DNA of 64,000 nucleotides. It comes from Aquilaria yunnanensis (Eukaryota; Streptophyta; Magnoliopsida; Malvales; Thymelaeaceae). Under the pieces are notes generated by a model that was not told where the DNA came from, ran no database searches, and worked only from the letters and a program-made list of their open reading frames with translations. Location: assembly GCA_039654915.1 (NCBI GenBank), contig CM077597.1, positions 54,526,001-54,590,000 on the forward strand, given 5' to 3'. The translations under genes were made by a program, and so were the position numbers. Shown piece after piece: positions 11,240 through 22,905 of this stretch. Position 1 is the stretch's first letter; each line of letters starts with the position of its first letter.

Positions 11240-12919
11240 TTGAGCATCCTAAACTTTGACTAACCAAGCTGATTGTATTTCCAAAATGTAGACTAGGGAT
11301 TTCTCTTGGGTTTGCCAAAACTCATACAAAGCTGATAAACAATCCCCCAATGCTTCTTCAGAGGAATTCGTAGCCTAATTCTTAAATAGGATCACTCCTG
11401 TGTACTTTTGACTCAACGCATCTACTACCACATTTCCTTTGCCAGCACAGTACTCAATTGAACAATCATAATCTTTTATGTATTCAATCCATCGATGTTG
11501 CCTCATGTTCAGATCTTTCTATGTAAACAGATACTTCAAACTCTTATGATCAGCGAAGATCCTGAACGACCTCCCCATCAAGTAATGCCTCCACAGCTTA
11601 AGTGAAAAAATTACTGCCGCTAGCTCAAGATTGTAAACAGGGTAGTTCAACTTATTAGGTCTCAACTGTCATGAACCATAGGCTATTACCTGACTGTCTT
11701 GCATCAACGCACACCCTAGACCAAAACCCGATGCATTAGTGTATACTGTAAAAGCTCTGTTCGGATCTGGTAGAATGAGTATAGGTGCACTAGTCAATCT
11801 TTTCTTCAACTCCATGTAAGCTTCCTCACACTTCGATGTCCATTCAAACCTTTGAGTTTTCTTGGTCAGGGCCATTAACAATGTAGCTATCACAGAGAAT
11901 TTTTCTATGAAATGCCTGTAGTAGCCTATTAAGCCCAAGAAACTCCTCACTTCTGTAACTATAGTTGGTCTCTTCCACTCAACTATCGCCTGAACTTTTT
12001 TAGGATCAATTGACAGACCTTGAGCACTGATGATGTGCCCCAAAAATTGAATCCTGTCAGACCAAAACTCACACTTAGACAACTTTGCATAGTACTGATT
12101 ATCCTTCAGCACTTGCAAAATTGACATAAGATGCTTGTCATGTTCTGAGGTAGTTTGTGAGTACACCAAAATGTCATCGATGAAAACTTCAAGAAACTGA
12201 TCTATAAATGGTTTAAAGATTTGATTCATAGCTTCCATGAATACTGCTGGAGCATTAGTCACACCAAATGGCATAACTGTATACTCATAGTGTCCATACC
12301 TTGTCCTAAATGCAGTTTTCGGGATATCTTCCTTCTTAACTTTAATATGAAAGTATCCAGACTAGAGGTCAATCCTAGAAAATACCTTTGCTCCTCTAAG
12401 TCTATCAAACAAGTCATCGATTCTAGGAAACGAATACTTATTCTTGACTGTTGCTGCATTCAACTTTCTATAGTCGATGCATAACCTTAAAGTTCCATCA
12501 TTCTTCTTCACAAATGACACCGGGGCTCCCTACAGTAATACACTAGGCCTTATAAAGCCTTCTTTTAGTAGTTCCTCCAACTGCTTCTTTAACTCATCCA
12601 TCTCAAGAGCTGAAATCCTGTAAGGTGGTATTGAAATAGGTTCAACCCTAGGCTGAAGATGGATTGCAAACTCAATATCCCTATTGTGTGGTAACCTAGG
12701 CAATTCTACTGGAAACACTTCAGGAAATTGATTAGCTATAGGAATCCTTTCAAGTTCTTCCTCTATAGCCACCCCATTTAATGAATAATACTCTTCTTCA
12801 CTGACTATGGGGATGGTATCCATAAGTCTAAGATGTAAACTTTTAGCACTAGATGCTAATCCTCCTATGCAAGTCACTCTAGCTCCATGAGCATCAGTAA
12901 TGTCGACTGAGTGATTCAC
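11240..12919 (-). pseudogene. Gypsy-1 reverse transcriptase and RNase H (broken)
   Basis: The minus-strand reading gives the RT entry block (PPYRISALEMDELKKQLEEL, 12919-12530), [31 protein letters not shown], the active-site motif [11 protein letters not shown] (about 12170-12200) and [10 protein letters not shown]. The RNase H region follows, with [30 protein letters not shown] and ADHKSLKYLFT. It ends with the linker DYDCSIEYCAGKGNVVVDALS. Catalytic D-D of RT is intact. Stops near 12530, 12360, 11668, 11520, 11380 and 11250 (several TAG/TGA from single changes) and a frame change near 12270 disable it. Confidence 0.9.
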
Positions 12920-12928
12920 ACGGTCAAT

Positions 12929-13255
12929 TTATGCTGTTTGCTTACTTAGCCAATCCATTCCCAACACTAGGTCATAAGACCTCAATTCTATCACCCATAG
13001 CTCACAACAGAAATCATGGTCGCCTAACTGCAAGGGATACCCAGTAACCACTTTATTGGTTACAATAAAAATCCTCCCTGCAGTCCTGATGAATCTTAAC
13101 TCACCAAAGATTTCTTGTTGCAATTTAAACTTATCTACCAAGGTAGATGATATCACTGAAAGAGTAGCTTCTGTATCAAAAAGCACTCTAACACTACCAT
13201 TCTGAAAAGTAAAATTACCTTGAACGGCAGTTGGTTCTTTGGTCACCTGACTCAC
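12929..13255 (-). pseudogene. Gypsy-1 aspartic protease (active site altered)
   Basis: A minus-strand domain of about 108 residues in the expected place between gag and RT. The active-site region reads VLFDTEATLSVIS. Retroviral-type proteases have D-T/S-G at this point, so the glycine has become glutamate (GGA to GAA type change). The downstream HDFCCELWVIELRSYDLVLGMDWL block is typical of plant Ty3 proteases. Confidence 0.85.
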
Positions 13256-14555
13256 TAAGGTGAAAACCCTTGAGTCAACTACTCCTGCGGCTACACTAGG
13301 TCAATTTCCTATGGCAAGGGGTGCAGGGGGTATGTTCCTGGGCGGACCTCACAAAGGTCGAGCCTGTGGGCATTCCCTCGCCCAATGTCCTTTCTGACCA
13401 AAAATATTACAATTATTAGTCCCCTCGGTACATGGCCTCGTGCCATGGATTCATCTACACTTAGGGCACAAACCCGTTTTCTTTCTCATGAAAGGACCTT
13501 GGCTTTCAACCATCGGTTGCTTTTTGGCGCTCTTTCCTAAGTTGGCTAGTCCAACCTTCACCTTTTTGCTAGATGTCCTCGTATCCTCAAATTCTCTTTC
13601 TAAGGCTAAAGCCTTCTAAACCACTTGGCGATAACTCCTACTATCCACTGTCGCCACATACCTTTGAAGCACGGGTTTCAAACCTTGAAAGGATTTCTTG
13701 GCCTTCAAGTCATCATTACCGATCATGTAAGGAGCATACCGAATAAGTGAGTTATAACACTGCTCATACTCTCACATAGACATCTTTCCTTGCACTAGAT
13801 TTTTCAAACTGGATTCTCCTTTGATCTTGTGCAGCTTCACTAATATATTCATGTCAGAATTTCCTCTCAAAGTTTGACCACTTGAGTACCTTTTTCTTGT
13901 GCTCTAGTCGAGTACCATTGCTTTCTTTGAGGATTTCCATCACATCATCCCACCATAAACTAGCCCTCCCTCTTAAAAAGAAAGGTTCTAAGGCTATCCT
14001 TTGTTTAGACTCATAACCTCCACAAGTGAAAATTCGATTCATCCTGGATAACCAGTCTTCTGCTTGATCGGCATCACCTATCCCATCAAAACTTGGTGGA
14101 TCTATAGTCTTAAACTTTTCCAACAACCTCATTTGATTTGTGGTGTCTCCCCTCCTTGGAGACTCCATAACCTCTAACTCTTCTTCCTCCCCATGAACAT
14201 GATTTCTCCGTTCATGAGCCCTAGGCACTTACTGTCGCTCAGCATGCCTCTCCTGATCCTAACGTGGATCATTCTCTTGTTGGAAAACTTCTCTATACTC
14301 ATGATCTTGGAATAACTCAATCATGATGGTAGTCATACCCTATGCCACTTGGGCCATATTCTGAGTTAACCCCTGAAGCACCTTGGATATCTCATCCAGC
14401 CTTGCCACAACTGGGTCATTAGAACCCTCACTAGGTTCTCTAGCCCCTCTCAAAGCTCTTGACCTAGTGTCAACCATAGCAACCTGTAACCAAAGCCAGA
14501 CAACATTCCCCGGATGTTGGTCTGTACTAACTTTCCTAGCACCTGGACTTTCCAA
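13256..14555 (-). pseudogene. Gypsy-1 gag (broken)
   Basis: The minus-strand reading starts near MVDTRSRALRG (about 14480) and includes the capsid-like block DPPSFDGIGDADQAEDWLSRMNRIF (about 14100) and LRGRASLWWDDVM. A zinc-knuckle region near 13400-13480 (CNIFGQKGHWARECP, first knuckle Cys replaced) leads into the protease. Stops at 14340 and near 13852, 13760 and 13620 break it. Gag packages element RNA in cytoplasmic particles; this copy cannot. Confidence 0.85.
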
Positions 14556-14602
14556 AACTAGAACTCAGCCTTAGCCTCTAATAGCTATGAAATGAGCTTT
14601 AG

Positions 14603-14614
14603 GCTTTGATATCA
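14603..14614 (-). other. Gypsy-1 primer-binding site (mutated)
   Basis: On the minus strand this reads TGATATCAAAGC, two changes from TGGTATCAGAGC, the usual site complementary to initiator-Met tRNA. It lies about 5 bases inside the 5' LTR edge. Confidence 0.7.
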
Positions 14615-14619
14615 AAAAC

Positions 14620-17042
14620 TAACACGACTGTCCTTGGCCCCTACCCAGGGGACCTGTGAGAGCTGGTCTCATGGTGGATTGCAATTAGCTAGTTAAATAT
14701 GTGTGCGAGTTAAAATTCTGTGATGCTAGTTGATTAACATAGAATATGCAAGATGCATGCTCTTCATGCTTTGACTTGGATTAACAAAAACCATAAAACA
14801 TTGACTTGGCAAAAGATTTCCACAGAAAATAAGTTCAAATAGCCAAAGCGTAGAAAATCAACATTTATGTAAGTTTACTACACATAACAACCGCGTGGGA
14901 GCATTCATACATAAAGTAGACTTATGCTCTCACCCAAGAGCAACCCTATAGTCTAGGACTCCTCAAAACATAGATAATGGAGGCAACTAAGAGTACTATA
15001 TATACAAGCCTCAACTGAGATCTTCTTGAACTAAATCCCACCTTGGATGCAAGTCCCAGTGGTGAGTCAGAAAAATCCTTGTCTAAGTGCTACTAGGCTC
15101 TACAACCAAAGGAAGACTCTAGTTAGTACTGTTATGTGACCAACGAGTTACCCAAGAAGACTAGAATCATAAAGATTCTCAAGGGAAATACCTGTAACAA
15201 AAGCTAACTACCGCAATAACCCTCAACGGTTACCCGGTCCAACAACTTCAAAATCTACACAACATAACTAGGGAGTGAGAACATAAACATTCTCAATAAG
15301 GGTATTCACGGTACCTGCAGGAAAATTACTAAGGACTCTACATATGATAACATATCTAACCTGCTGTGAGCTCATACAGCCTAACGGTCTGATATATGTA
15401 CATATAACTAGGTCCCTTGAGACCTCTCCTCATCCTAGTCCTTGAACTACAAGGCATAGCCTTGTCCCATAGCAAGCCAATCTTGCTAGCCTCACTAGTG
15501 ATAAATCACTAGTTGAACCTCTCCCTTTTTATGTTGTACAGGGGAATTATGGTGGGACTATTGTAACTAGGCCATAAAGACCTTGTAAACTAGGTGCACT
15601 AAGGTTTCACGTTGCAACCTCCTGGTTAATGGCATGGCTAGGTCGCCAAGGGTTCTAAACCTTCCGCCCAAGTTAGTGAGACTTAGTTGTGATCCTTAGT
15701 AAACTAGTTTTCTTGCTTATGGTAGAAGTAACCATAAAACTTTACAAAACTTAAGAAAAATCCTAGGTCTCAAAGGACTTTTGAATGTCTTAGAGTACCC
15801 CCGGAACGTTTAGGCCCCAAGGTACCCTAAGAACCCCCTTAGGTCTCCCCTTGACCTTTCTACCAAAACTTGGAAAATTCAGCCAGCATACCTGTGGCGA
15901 TGCATCGCCATAGTTGGCAACATTTTGCCACCTTTCTAGTATCAGCGATGAATTGTGGACAGTGGTACAAAACTGGCGATGCGTTGCCAATCTGTGAATC
16001 TGCAGAATTTTCACAGATTTTGCGGCTATGAACTTTGGACACTTACCAAACATATCAAACATGCTTGGTTAGCCTCCAAACTTCACATACATGTAAAACA
16101 TGTTGCATAGATCACAACCAACTATCACAAGCCATTCTATGATGCATTATAACATCATTCCAATTATCGCAAAGCTCATAGTCCACCATGATTCAACCTT
16201 GTCCACTAACTAGTGCTATTGCTAGAATTACTTAAATTCTTCAAGCAACCTCATGCCAATAGCATTAATTGAACTAAAAAATACAAATCCCTTACCTCAA
16301 CTCCAAGTAGCAAGCAAGAATCAAGCACTCTTCCAATCCACTAAGCTCACCAACGCACCACCGAAGTTCCAAGAAAAATATAGGCACCAAACATCAAATT
16401 CTTACTGTCTAACCAAAACCCAATCTCCTAACTAACCAATAAACCTGAAATCAATCAAGAACACATTGGTTACCTCATACTAAAAATAGGGAATGGGAAA
16501 AAGCATGCTTCCAAGCTCCAAAACCATGGTTTTATGCTTGAAATGAGCTTGCAATGGCCCATATACTTATGATGGCTTCTCTTTTCACCAAGAAACTTTG
16601 ATTCCAAGCTTAATTGGATGGAATAATGAGGATGGAGAGGATGAACTCAGGTTTATGGCAGCCACCCCTCCACTTTACTCTCTTATAACACTATTTTTAA
16701 TCTAAGCCATCAAAGTATTAGACATGATACACTTAAGTCCCCATCTTTTGGCAACCTTAACTATTCTTGATTAATCCTTGTTTATTTCATCAAGTTTGGG
16801 TTAAAGTTAAAAGTTAAGTCATAAAACTTCATTTTAGCCACTTGGGACCCGGCCTGACTATTCATGATACAAAAATTACCATTTTGCCCCTAAACCTCAT
16901 TTAGTGCCTTAACTTCCTCAGACCTTAGTGAACTTTGCTAAACTTTCCTATCCTTGCTATGTAAACTTGAATTAAGGTTTCAAACTTGATTTAGATCACT
17001 TTACCTCCTTCAGGCATGCTTCCCACTAGGAGAGTCATAACA
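14620..17042 (-). repeat. Gypsy-1 5' LTR
   Basis: Paired with 1-2012. The outer end (plus-strand GTCATAACA, 17034-17042) is certain from the LTR match. The inner end is uncertain: 14620 fits the usual spacing to the primer site, while 14629 would give a TG..CA terminus. Immediately right of 17042 the reverse transcriptase of Gypsy-2 resumes in mid-domain, so Gypsy-1 is inserted there; its matching flank is left of the window. Confidence 0.85.
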
Positions 17043-17550
17043 CTTACTTAGCTTGCCATATAACTCATGCTCCTTTAGCAAGCTTAGCACCACTCTCAGG
17101 TGCTCCTTATGGGCTTCTTCATCCTTTGAGTATACCAATATGTCACAATAAATACCACATCAAAGTGGTCCAAATAAGCCTTGAATACCCTCTGCATGAG
17201 GTCCATAAATAAGGCTGGAGCATTAGTGAGCCCAAATGGCATCACCATGTACTCACAGTGATCTTATTTGGTCTTGAAAGCTGTCTTTGGTATATCTTCT
17301 TCTTTGACTCTCAGCTGGAAGTATCTAGATCTGAGGTCTCTCTTGGAGAAGACCCTATCTTCCTTTAACTGATCAAATAGATCCTCAATCTTTAGGAGGG
17401 AGTATTTATTCTGAATGGTTACTCCATTGAGCTTTTTGTAGTCTATGCATAATCTAAGGGTTCCATCTTTCTTTTTAACAAAAAGTATAGGTGCTCCCTA
17501 AGGAGTTGTACTTGGCTTAATGAAATTCTTCTCAAGCAATTCATCCAATT
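17043..17550 (-). pseudogene. Gypsy-2 reverse transcriptase fragment cut by Gypsy-1
   Basis: Minus-strand RT core: [16 protein letters not shown] region near 17470, [17 protein letters not shown] near 17380, [17 protein letters not shown] near 17300, and [17 protein letters not shown] near 17220. The active-site Y/F-x-DD region near 17150 is decayed. The reading ends at ELYGKLSK exactly at the edge of Gypsy-1. The remainder of pol lies left of the window. Confidence 0.85.
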
Positions 17551-18300
17551 ACTTTCTTAGCTCCACCATTTTAGGAATAGCCATCTTGTAATGAGCAATG
17601 GACATAGGTGTAGCCCCTGGCACCAACCTGATCTCAAACTCAACCTCTCTTGTGGGAGGGAGTCTTGGGAGATCTGTGGGGAACACTTTAGGAAATTTTT
17701 GGATTATGGGTATTTTACCTAGCTCAACTTCTACCTCAGTTCCGTTTAATCCCAGGTATTCACCTTCAATTACCAAGGGTTTGTGCTCCACCACTTTTAA
17801 CTGACTCTTTGGGACTAACCCAGATGGTCCTTCCATAGATTGGGGTTTGCGTCTAGGCAGACAAATTTTCCTGGCATGGAAGTCTATGACTACTTTATTG
17901 GCACTAAGCTAGTCATACCCAGTATGATATCATATTTATTTGCATCCAAGACTATCAGGTTTTGCTTTAAGTTCTATTTCACCAAGCTTAAGCATGCAAC
18001 TTTTTACCATATGGTATGCAAACAGGATTTCATTTCCTGCACTCCTTACTAGGTACATTTCATCAGTATTGCATACTTTGAGATTTAAAGCTCTAACAAG
18101 TCTAGCAGTTATGATAGACAATGATGCACCAATATCATATAAAACTGATACTTCATAACCATTATGTAAAATGGAACTTGTTAGAGTCTTCCTTACCAAC
18201 CTGGATTGGTTCAATTCTTCCTTTTCAGTCTCTACTCTTTTGGCCTTCTGGGCGTCTTGGGCCCTTCTCAATGTTTCTATCTAGAACACTCTTCCAGGAG
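17551..18300 (-). pseudogene. Gypsy-2 protease and protease-RT linker
   Basis: On the minus strand, 18271-17936 contains SSILHNGYEVSVLYDIGASLSIIT; the protease active site DTGAS is changed to DIGAS. It continues through the FAYHMVKSCMLKLGEIEL region. The linker at 17836-17549 carries VFPTDLPRLPPTREVEFEIRL, the usual approach to the RT domain. A frame change lies near 17840-17935. Confidence 0.82.
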
Positions 18301-19662
18301 CCTGATTTTGTCTAAAGGCATGTTAGGGCCCAAATCTTTCCTTAGTGGAGGTAGAATTATATTTCACCTCCTTATGGGTGGTTGCCCTTGAGTCCATTTG
18401 TTTTCGAATCTCCCTATGTTCCTTTGTCCCACACTCTTTACGGGACAATCTTTTACCCAATGATCCTAGGAACCACAATTAAGGCAACTATCTGTGAGTC
18501 TGTAACATGGCTTTTGGCCATGGAATTTTCCACAAGTCTCACATGGAGATCCATAATAAGCTGCCTTCTTTTCTTTGTTGTTATCCTTTCTTGGCTCATA
18601 TGCCAAGTTTTCTCTACCTTTCTTTTTAGATACATTTTGCATCCCGCTGGCATTATTGGGCCTCTCACAGTTTGGCCTCTAAATTATTGCTCTAGGGCCA
18701 TAGCCCTTTGAACAATGTCATAATACTTATGGGAACCCACTGCCCTAAGTATTTGCCTCAGTTTGGGCCTTAGTCCTATGAGGAATCTCTTAGCCTTCAA
18801 ATCCTCTTGACCATCATATTGTGGGGCATAGCAGATAAGGTTATTAAACCTCTACTCATATTCCAGCACTAAGAGCTCTCCATGCTCAAGCAAGTCAAAC
18901 TCGACTTGCTTCTAGACTTTTAGACCTTCACTGATGTACTGCTACTGAAAAACCCAAAGCAAGTCAAAATAGAGGCGGGCCTTCTAGTATTTTTGCTAGC
19001 ATAGGTTCGATGGACTACCCCCCACCATAGCTCTACATTACCCTCTAGTTTGAAGGTAGCGGACAATACCTTCTGAGAAGAGGAAACCTCAATTCTCTCA
19101 AAAATCTTCTCAATCTAGTTGATATAGAATTCTGCTCGTTTTGGATCGCAGCTTCCTCTGAAAGCTGGAGGTTTCAAGGCTAGAAATCCCTCTAGTTGCC
19201 CTTCCCGGAGGCCTCCACTATTTCTTCTGGGGGCTCTTTCATCTTTATCAGTAAGCCTTCTTCTGGGAGCCTTCGTTGTCCTAATGGTAGTAATGAGGCG
19301 AGTTGGCCTATCTATTTCTTCAATGTCTAGTTCTTCTGTTTCTTGACTTTTTTCTCGCTCAGCTCTAGTCTCTTGTCTGATCTCTAACCTAACTCTTTTA
19401 GCTCTTGGATTTCTCCTTTTATCATCTTCATCATCATTAATCTCTCTTCCATTCCAACTAGCTTGATCACCAAGCATAGGTTCCTTTCCTAGCCTTCTTC
19501 TAGTCTTGGGTTATTTTTGTTGCCTAGAATGTTCTGGGACTTATGCCTGACCTCTAGTTAGGGCCTGTATGCCAACTACAAGTTGTGCAATAGTGGCTTG
19601 CATCGTCACCATCATGTGTTCCATTTTCCCTTAATCATCACTACTAGGTCCAGCCACATTCG
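18301..19662 (-). pseudogene. Gypsy-2 gag, C-terminal and middle parts
   Basis: Minus-strand gag with a Cys-His block (CETCGKFHGQKPCY near 18520, then CLNCGS-DHWVKDC near 18460), the middle AFRGSCDPKRAEFYIN (about 19120) and NVELWW (about 19040). The charged region 19115-19477 (ETRAEREKSQETEELD) is Arg/Glu-rich. Stops are at about 19113, 18920, 18870 and 18665. The N-terminus is at 41043-41170, separated by the Copia nest; the joint is a 5-bp duplication ATTCG. Confidence 0.83.
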
Positions 19663-20203
19663 TGTTAGTGTTGTGCCCAAAAAGCCAATCATGAGATGAT
19701 TGTATTTTTGCACATTGAGTCATGATATTTTATTGAGGCAATAATCCAACAATTATGTTTGTTGTTTTGTTTCTGCGTAACTTAACAAACATAATTGTAA
19801 CCCTAGAATAATGATATTCTTAAACGTCCCTGGTCTAGTATTATTGTGGAGCGGGTTGCAATAATACATAACGACTAGCATATGTGGAGACTAATATGAG
19901 ATATGTAGTCTACATATGGGTACAAGTTGGAGAACTTGTGTACTGGACCGACCCACCATGAGAACACTACATGGATCATTATATGAGTGTCATAAGTGAT
20001 TCTCACAGTGATCATGGTATATGTAGTTCTTCGACCTAAGATCATCAAGGTTCCCTACATGTGAGTCACATACTTTGATACTTTCCTTTGTTGCTCGTAA
20101 CTGAGTGAACTTGAAGGAGGTCATTGGGTATGTCACATATCATGCGAAGGGATTTGTATGATCAAGATGGGATTTGTCCCTCCTATGTAACGGGAGTGAT
20201 ATC
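19663..20203 (+). repeat. Copia-family solo LTR, left half (split by Copia-1)
   Basis: It begins TGTTAGTGTTGTGCCC after the target duplication ATTCG (19658-19662) and matches the first 540 bases of the Copia-1 LTR. It breaks off at GTGATATC where Copia-1 begins. Its right half is at 40163-41037, followed by ATTCG (41038-41042). Together they form one solo LTR inside Gypsy-2 gag. Confidence 0.93.
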
Positions 20204-21620
20204 TGTTAGTGTTGTGCCCAAAAAGCCAATCATGAGATGATTGTATTTTTGCACATTGAGTCATGATATTTTATTGAGGCATTAATCCAGCAATTTTGTT
20301 TGTTGTTTTGTTTCTGCGTAACGTAATAAACATAATTGTAACCCTAGAATAATGATATTCTTAAACATCCCTAGTCTAGTATTATTGTGGAGCGGGTTGT
20401 AATAATACATAATGACTAGCATATGTGGAGACTAATATGAGATATGTAGTCTACATATGGGTACAAGTTGGAGAACTAGTGTACTGGACCGACCCACCAT
20501 GAGAACACTTCATGGATCGTTATATGAGTGTCATAAGTGATTCTCATAGTGATCATGGTATATGTAGTCCTTCGACCTAAGATCATCAAGGTTCCCTACA
20601 TGTGAGTCACATACTTTGATACTTTCCTTTGTTGCTCGTAACTGAGTGAACTTGAAGGAGGTCAGTGGGTATGTCACATATCATGCGGACGGGATTTGTA
20701 TGATCAACATGCGATTTGTCCCTCCTATGTAACGGGAGTGATATCTTTTGGCCCCTTGATAGAGTGAGACTTAGAAAATGCATGGCTATGCTCCGATGAG
20801 TTGATATATGATATCAATGTCGTCAGTTTAAGTTGGTCTACTCAGTAATCAAGAAACCAAAGATTGGGCTATACGAGAGTGACACATTCCATGTCTCGTG
20901 CTTTGTCTTGATATCTTGGACAAAGGGACAATGGCATATATCGGTGATGATCATAAAGGTTTAGTCGATTCACCGACAATCTTGTCACTTGGGTAGCAAT
21001 GATGTGTTGCTAGACACCGCTCATTGCTTATGATCATAAATGTGATTTATGATCATTGCCAACATGGCAATAGCCTATTGGGTCGCACACATAGAGCTAT
21101 TTGGATCATTAGAGTGCATGGGCTAATTATTTGGGTTATGGTTTCACTTTAATTTCGTATTAATAATGGGCCAAGGAGTTGAGCCATTATTAAGCCTGAA
21201 ATTAAATCCTAATTGGATTAGGTCTTTGAAACCCATTAGGCTTGGAAGTTGAGTCTCACTATAAATACAACTTTTAAGTGAGAAATTCGCAGGTCTCCTT
21301 GACCTAGCCTCCCAAAAGGACAGCCGCACTCTTCTCTTGCAATTCCTTGGAGGACGCAAGCTAGCACTGCGAGCGGAAGAGAAACGCATCTGCCGGGATG
21401 TGGTGGAAGCGTGGTGATCCCGAGAGGCTTGTGTGGATACCATAGAGAGCCTGAACACGTCAACTGTTCAGGTTTTGTGATTCAACTCTACAGTTGAGTG
21501 AGAGATCTCAACCAAAAATTAGGTATGAAATTTTCGAACACCCGGTTTACCCCGTTTCACTTGGATCCTGGAGGGTTTCGGTTAAATTCCGCTGCGCTGT
21601 TTGGCTCCTGAAACCCAACA
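20204..21620 (+). repeat. Copia-1 5' LTR
   Basis: 1417 bp, from TGTTAGTG to CCCAACA. It has a short terminal hairpin region (CAATCAT-GAG-ATGATTG about 20 bases in), an AT-rich dyad around 21150-21206 and a TATA box at 21260. Six copies of this LTR family occur in the window: this pair, a split solo, a reverse solo, and two further solos. Confidence 0.96.
21260..21267 (+). promoter_or_regulatory. TATA box of the Copia LTR promoter
   Basis: TATAAATA lies between the arms TCTCACT (21254-21260) and AGTGAGA (21277-21283), a 7-bp inverted repeat. The same arrangement is present in the other copies (near 39797, 40676, 45516, 48236 and, reversed, 23655). Confidence 0.7.
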
Positions 21621-21621
21621 G

Positions 21622-21633
21622 TGGTATCAGAGC
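21622..21633 (+). other. Copia-1 primer-binding site
   Basis: TGGTATCAGAGC starts two bases after the 5' LTR end and is the standard complement of the initiator-Met tRNA 3' end used by many plant copia elements. Confidence 0.93.
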
Positions 21634-22905
21634 TACTGGTGAAACCCTAAATCGGGATTGACTGTTGAATCGCATGATGCTATGTGTTCAATTGGTTTTC
21701 GGCCATGATTAATTAGATTGATTCATGATGCATGAAACCGAAATTCATAATGAACATATGAGATATATGAAGAAACGACACAAATTGGTTAATGAGATTA
21801 ACCCGAAATTGATAGGTATGAGATACCATAGAGAACCACCGCCCGCTGACCGGCCAGCGGGACCGCCGTATGCGAAGCGCCACATAAATAAAAACTGGTT
21901 AATCAACACGCGAAAATTGGTATGCATCTTTGTTGAATGAGATTTGACATGATATGCTGATTGGTGTTTGAAGCATGGTTCATGGTTATAGCCCTTGATT
22001 GGTTGTACTTGTAAATACGGCCTGCGAGTAGTGCCTTTTCTTATCACTCTCATTGTACATTCTCTTCTCACCTTACTCCCCTCGAATGTAACTCGAGGTT
22101 TCTATTATTGATGTAATGGTGCATTATGGGATCATCCAAGGTGGTATGTCCAAGGAGGTGACAACAAAAGGGCAACCAAGAAAGGAAGAGAGGGAGCTTG
22201 TGAAGACTCTTATCTTTTCTTAGGCTTTTATGATATTCTCATTGGCTTGAGAATATCGCATAGTTTGGGCTATAACCATGTCACGTTTATTTATTGTAAG
22301 CATGAGATGCATGTTTTATATTTGTATGTGATGCATGTATAAAACAACCGGAGATAGCAAATTGGTGAGATAAAAAAAAAACCCTCAAACAAATATTAAG
22401 TCATTAAATGTGATGCCTTCCAAATGTTGGCACTCATCAAGACTTTGATCAACATTAGGTGGGTTTGCCAAAGCAAAGCACCTATGTTCATCTTGGTAAG
22501 GCGCGAAGGGATAATAGTGATATCCAAACTTCTAACTTTGGGTTCGACTTAACTAAGTCATCCTAATAGGATTAGGGACTTAGAGGCATAGCGTTGGGCT
22601 TAAGTTCATGAGATGAGCTTGGACAAGTGTTGTTCACCCAACTATCCAAGAGTTGCATAAGATGCAATTGGCAAGGAGCTGCCTACCTAAATAGCTGTAA
22701 CTTGAGAGAAAAGCCAAAGCTGACTTAGGTTGTGGTCAAATATGGATCTTGGCCCACTAGAATACCTTAGCGCCAAGGTGTTCTGAAATAATATCGAGGG
22801 TTATTATTTTGAGAAAAATAGTGGGAGTATCGTTTAATAAAAGTCCTTATTAAATGAATTAAAATACATGACTCTTACACTGCATATTTACTGTTGTAGA
22901 TAACC
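21634..22905 (+). other. Copia-1 untranslated leader with stem-loop
   Basis: A leader of 1.27 kb without a credible gene. A 71-codon ORF at 21725-21940 is probably chance. At 21842-21861 a stable hairpin can form (CCCGCTG, loop ACCGGC, CAGCGGG) whose loop contains self-complementary CCGG. Purine- and AT-rich sequence follows up to the gag start at 22906. Confidence 0.6.

Noticed and set aside
19663..20203. 19663-20203 and 20204-21620 as a tandem LTR duplication
   Set aside because: The duplication ATATC flanking 20204-40157, and the continuation of the first LTR at 40163, show insertion of a full element into a solo LTR.
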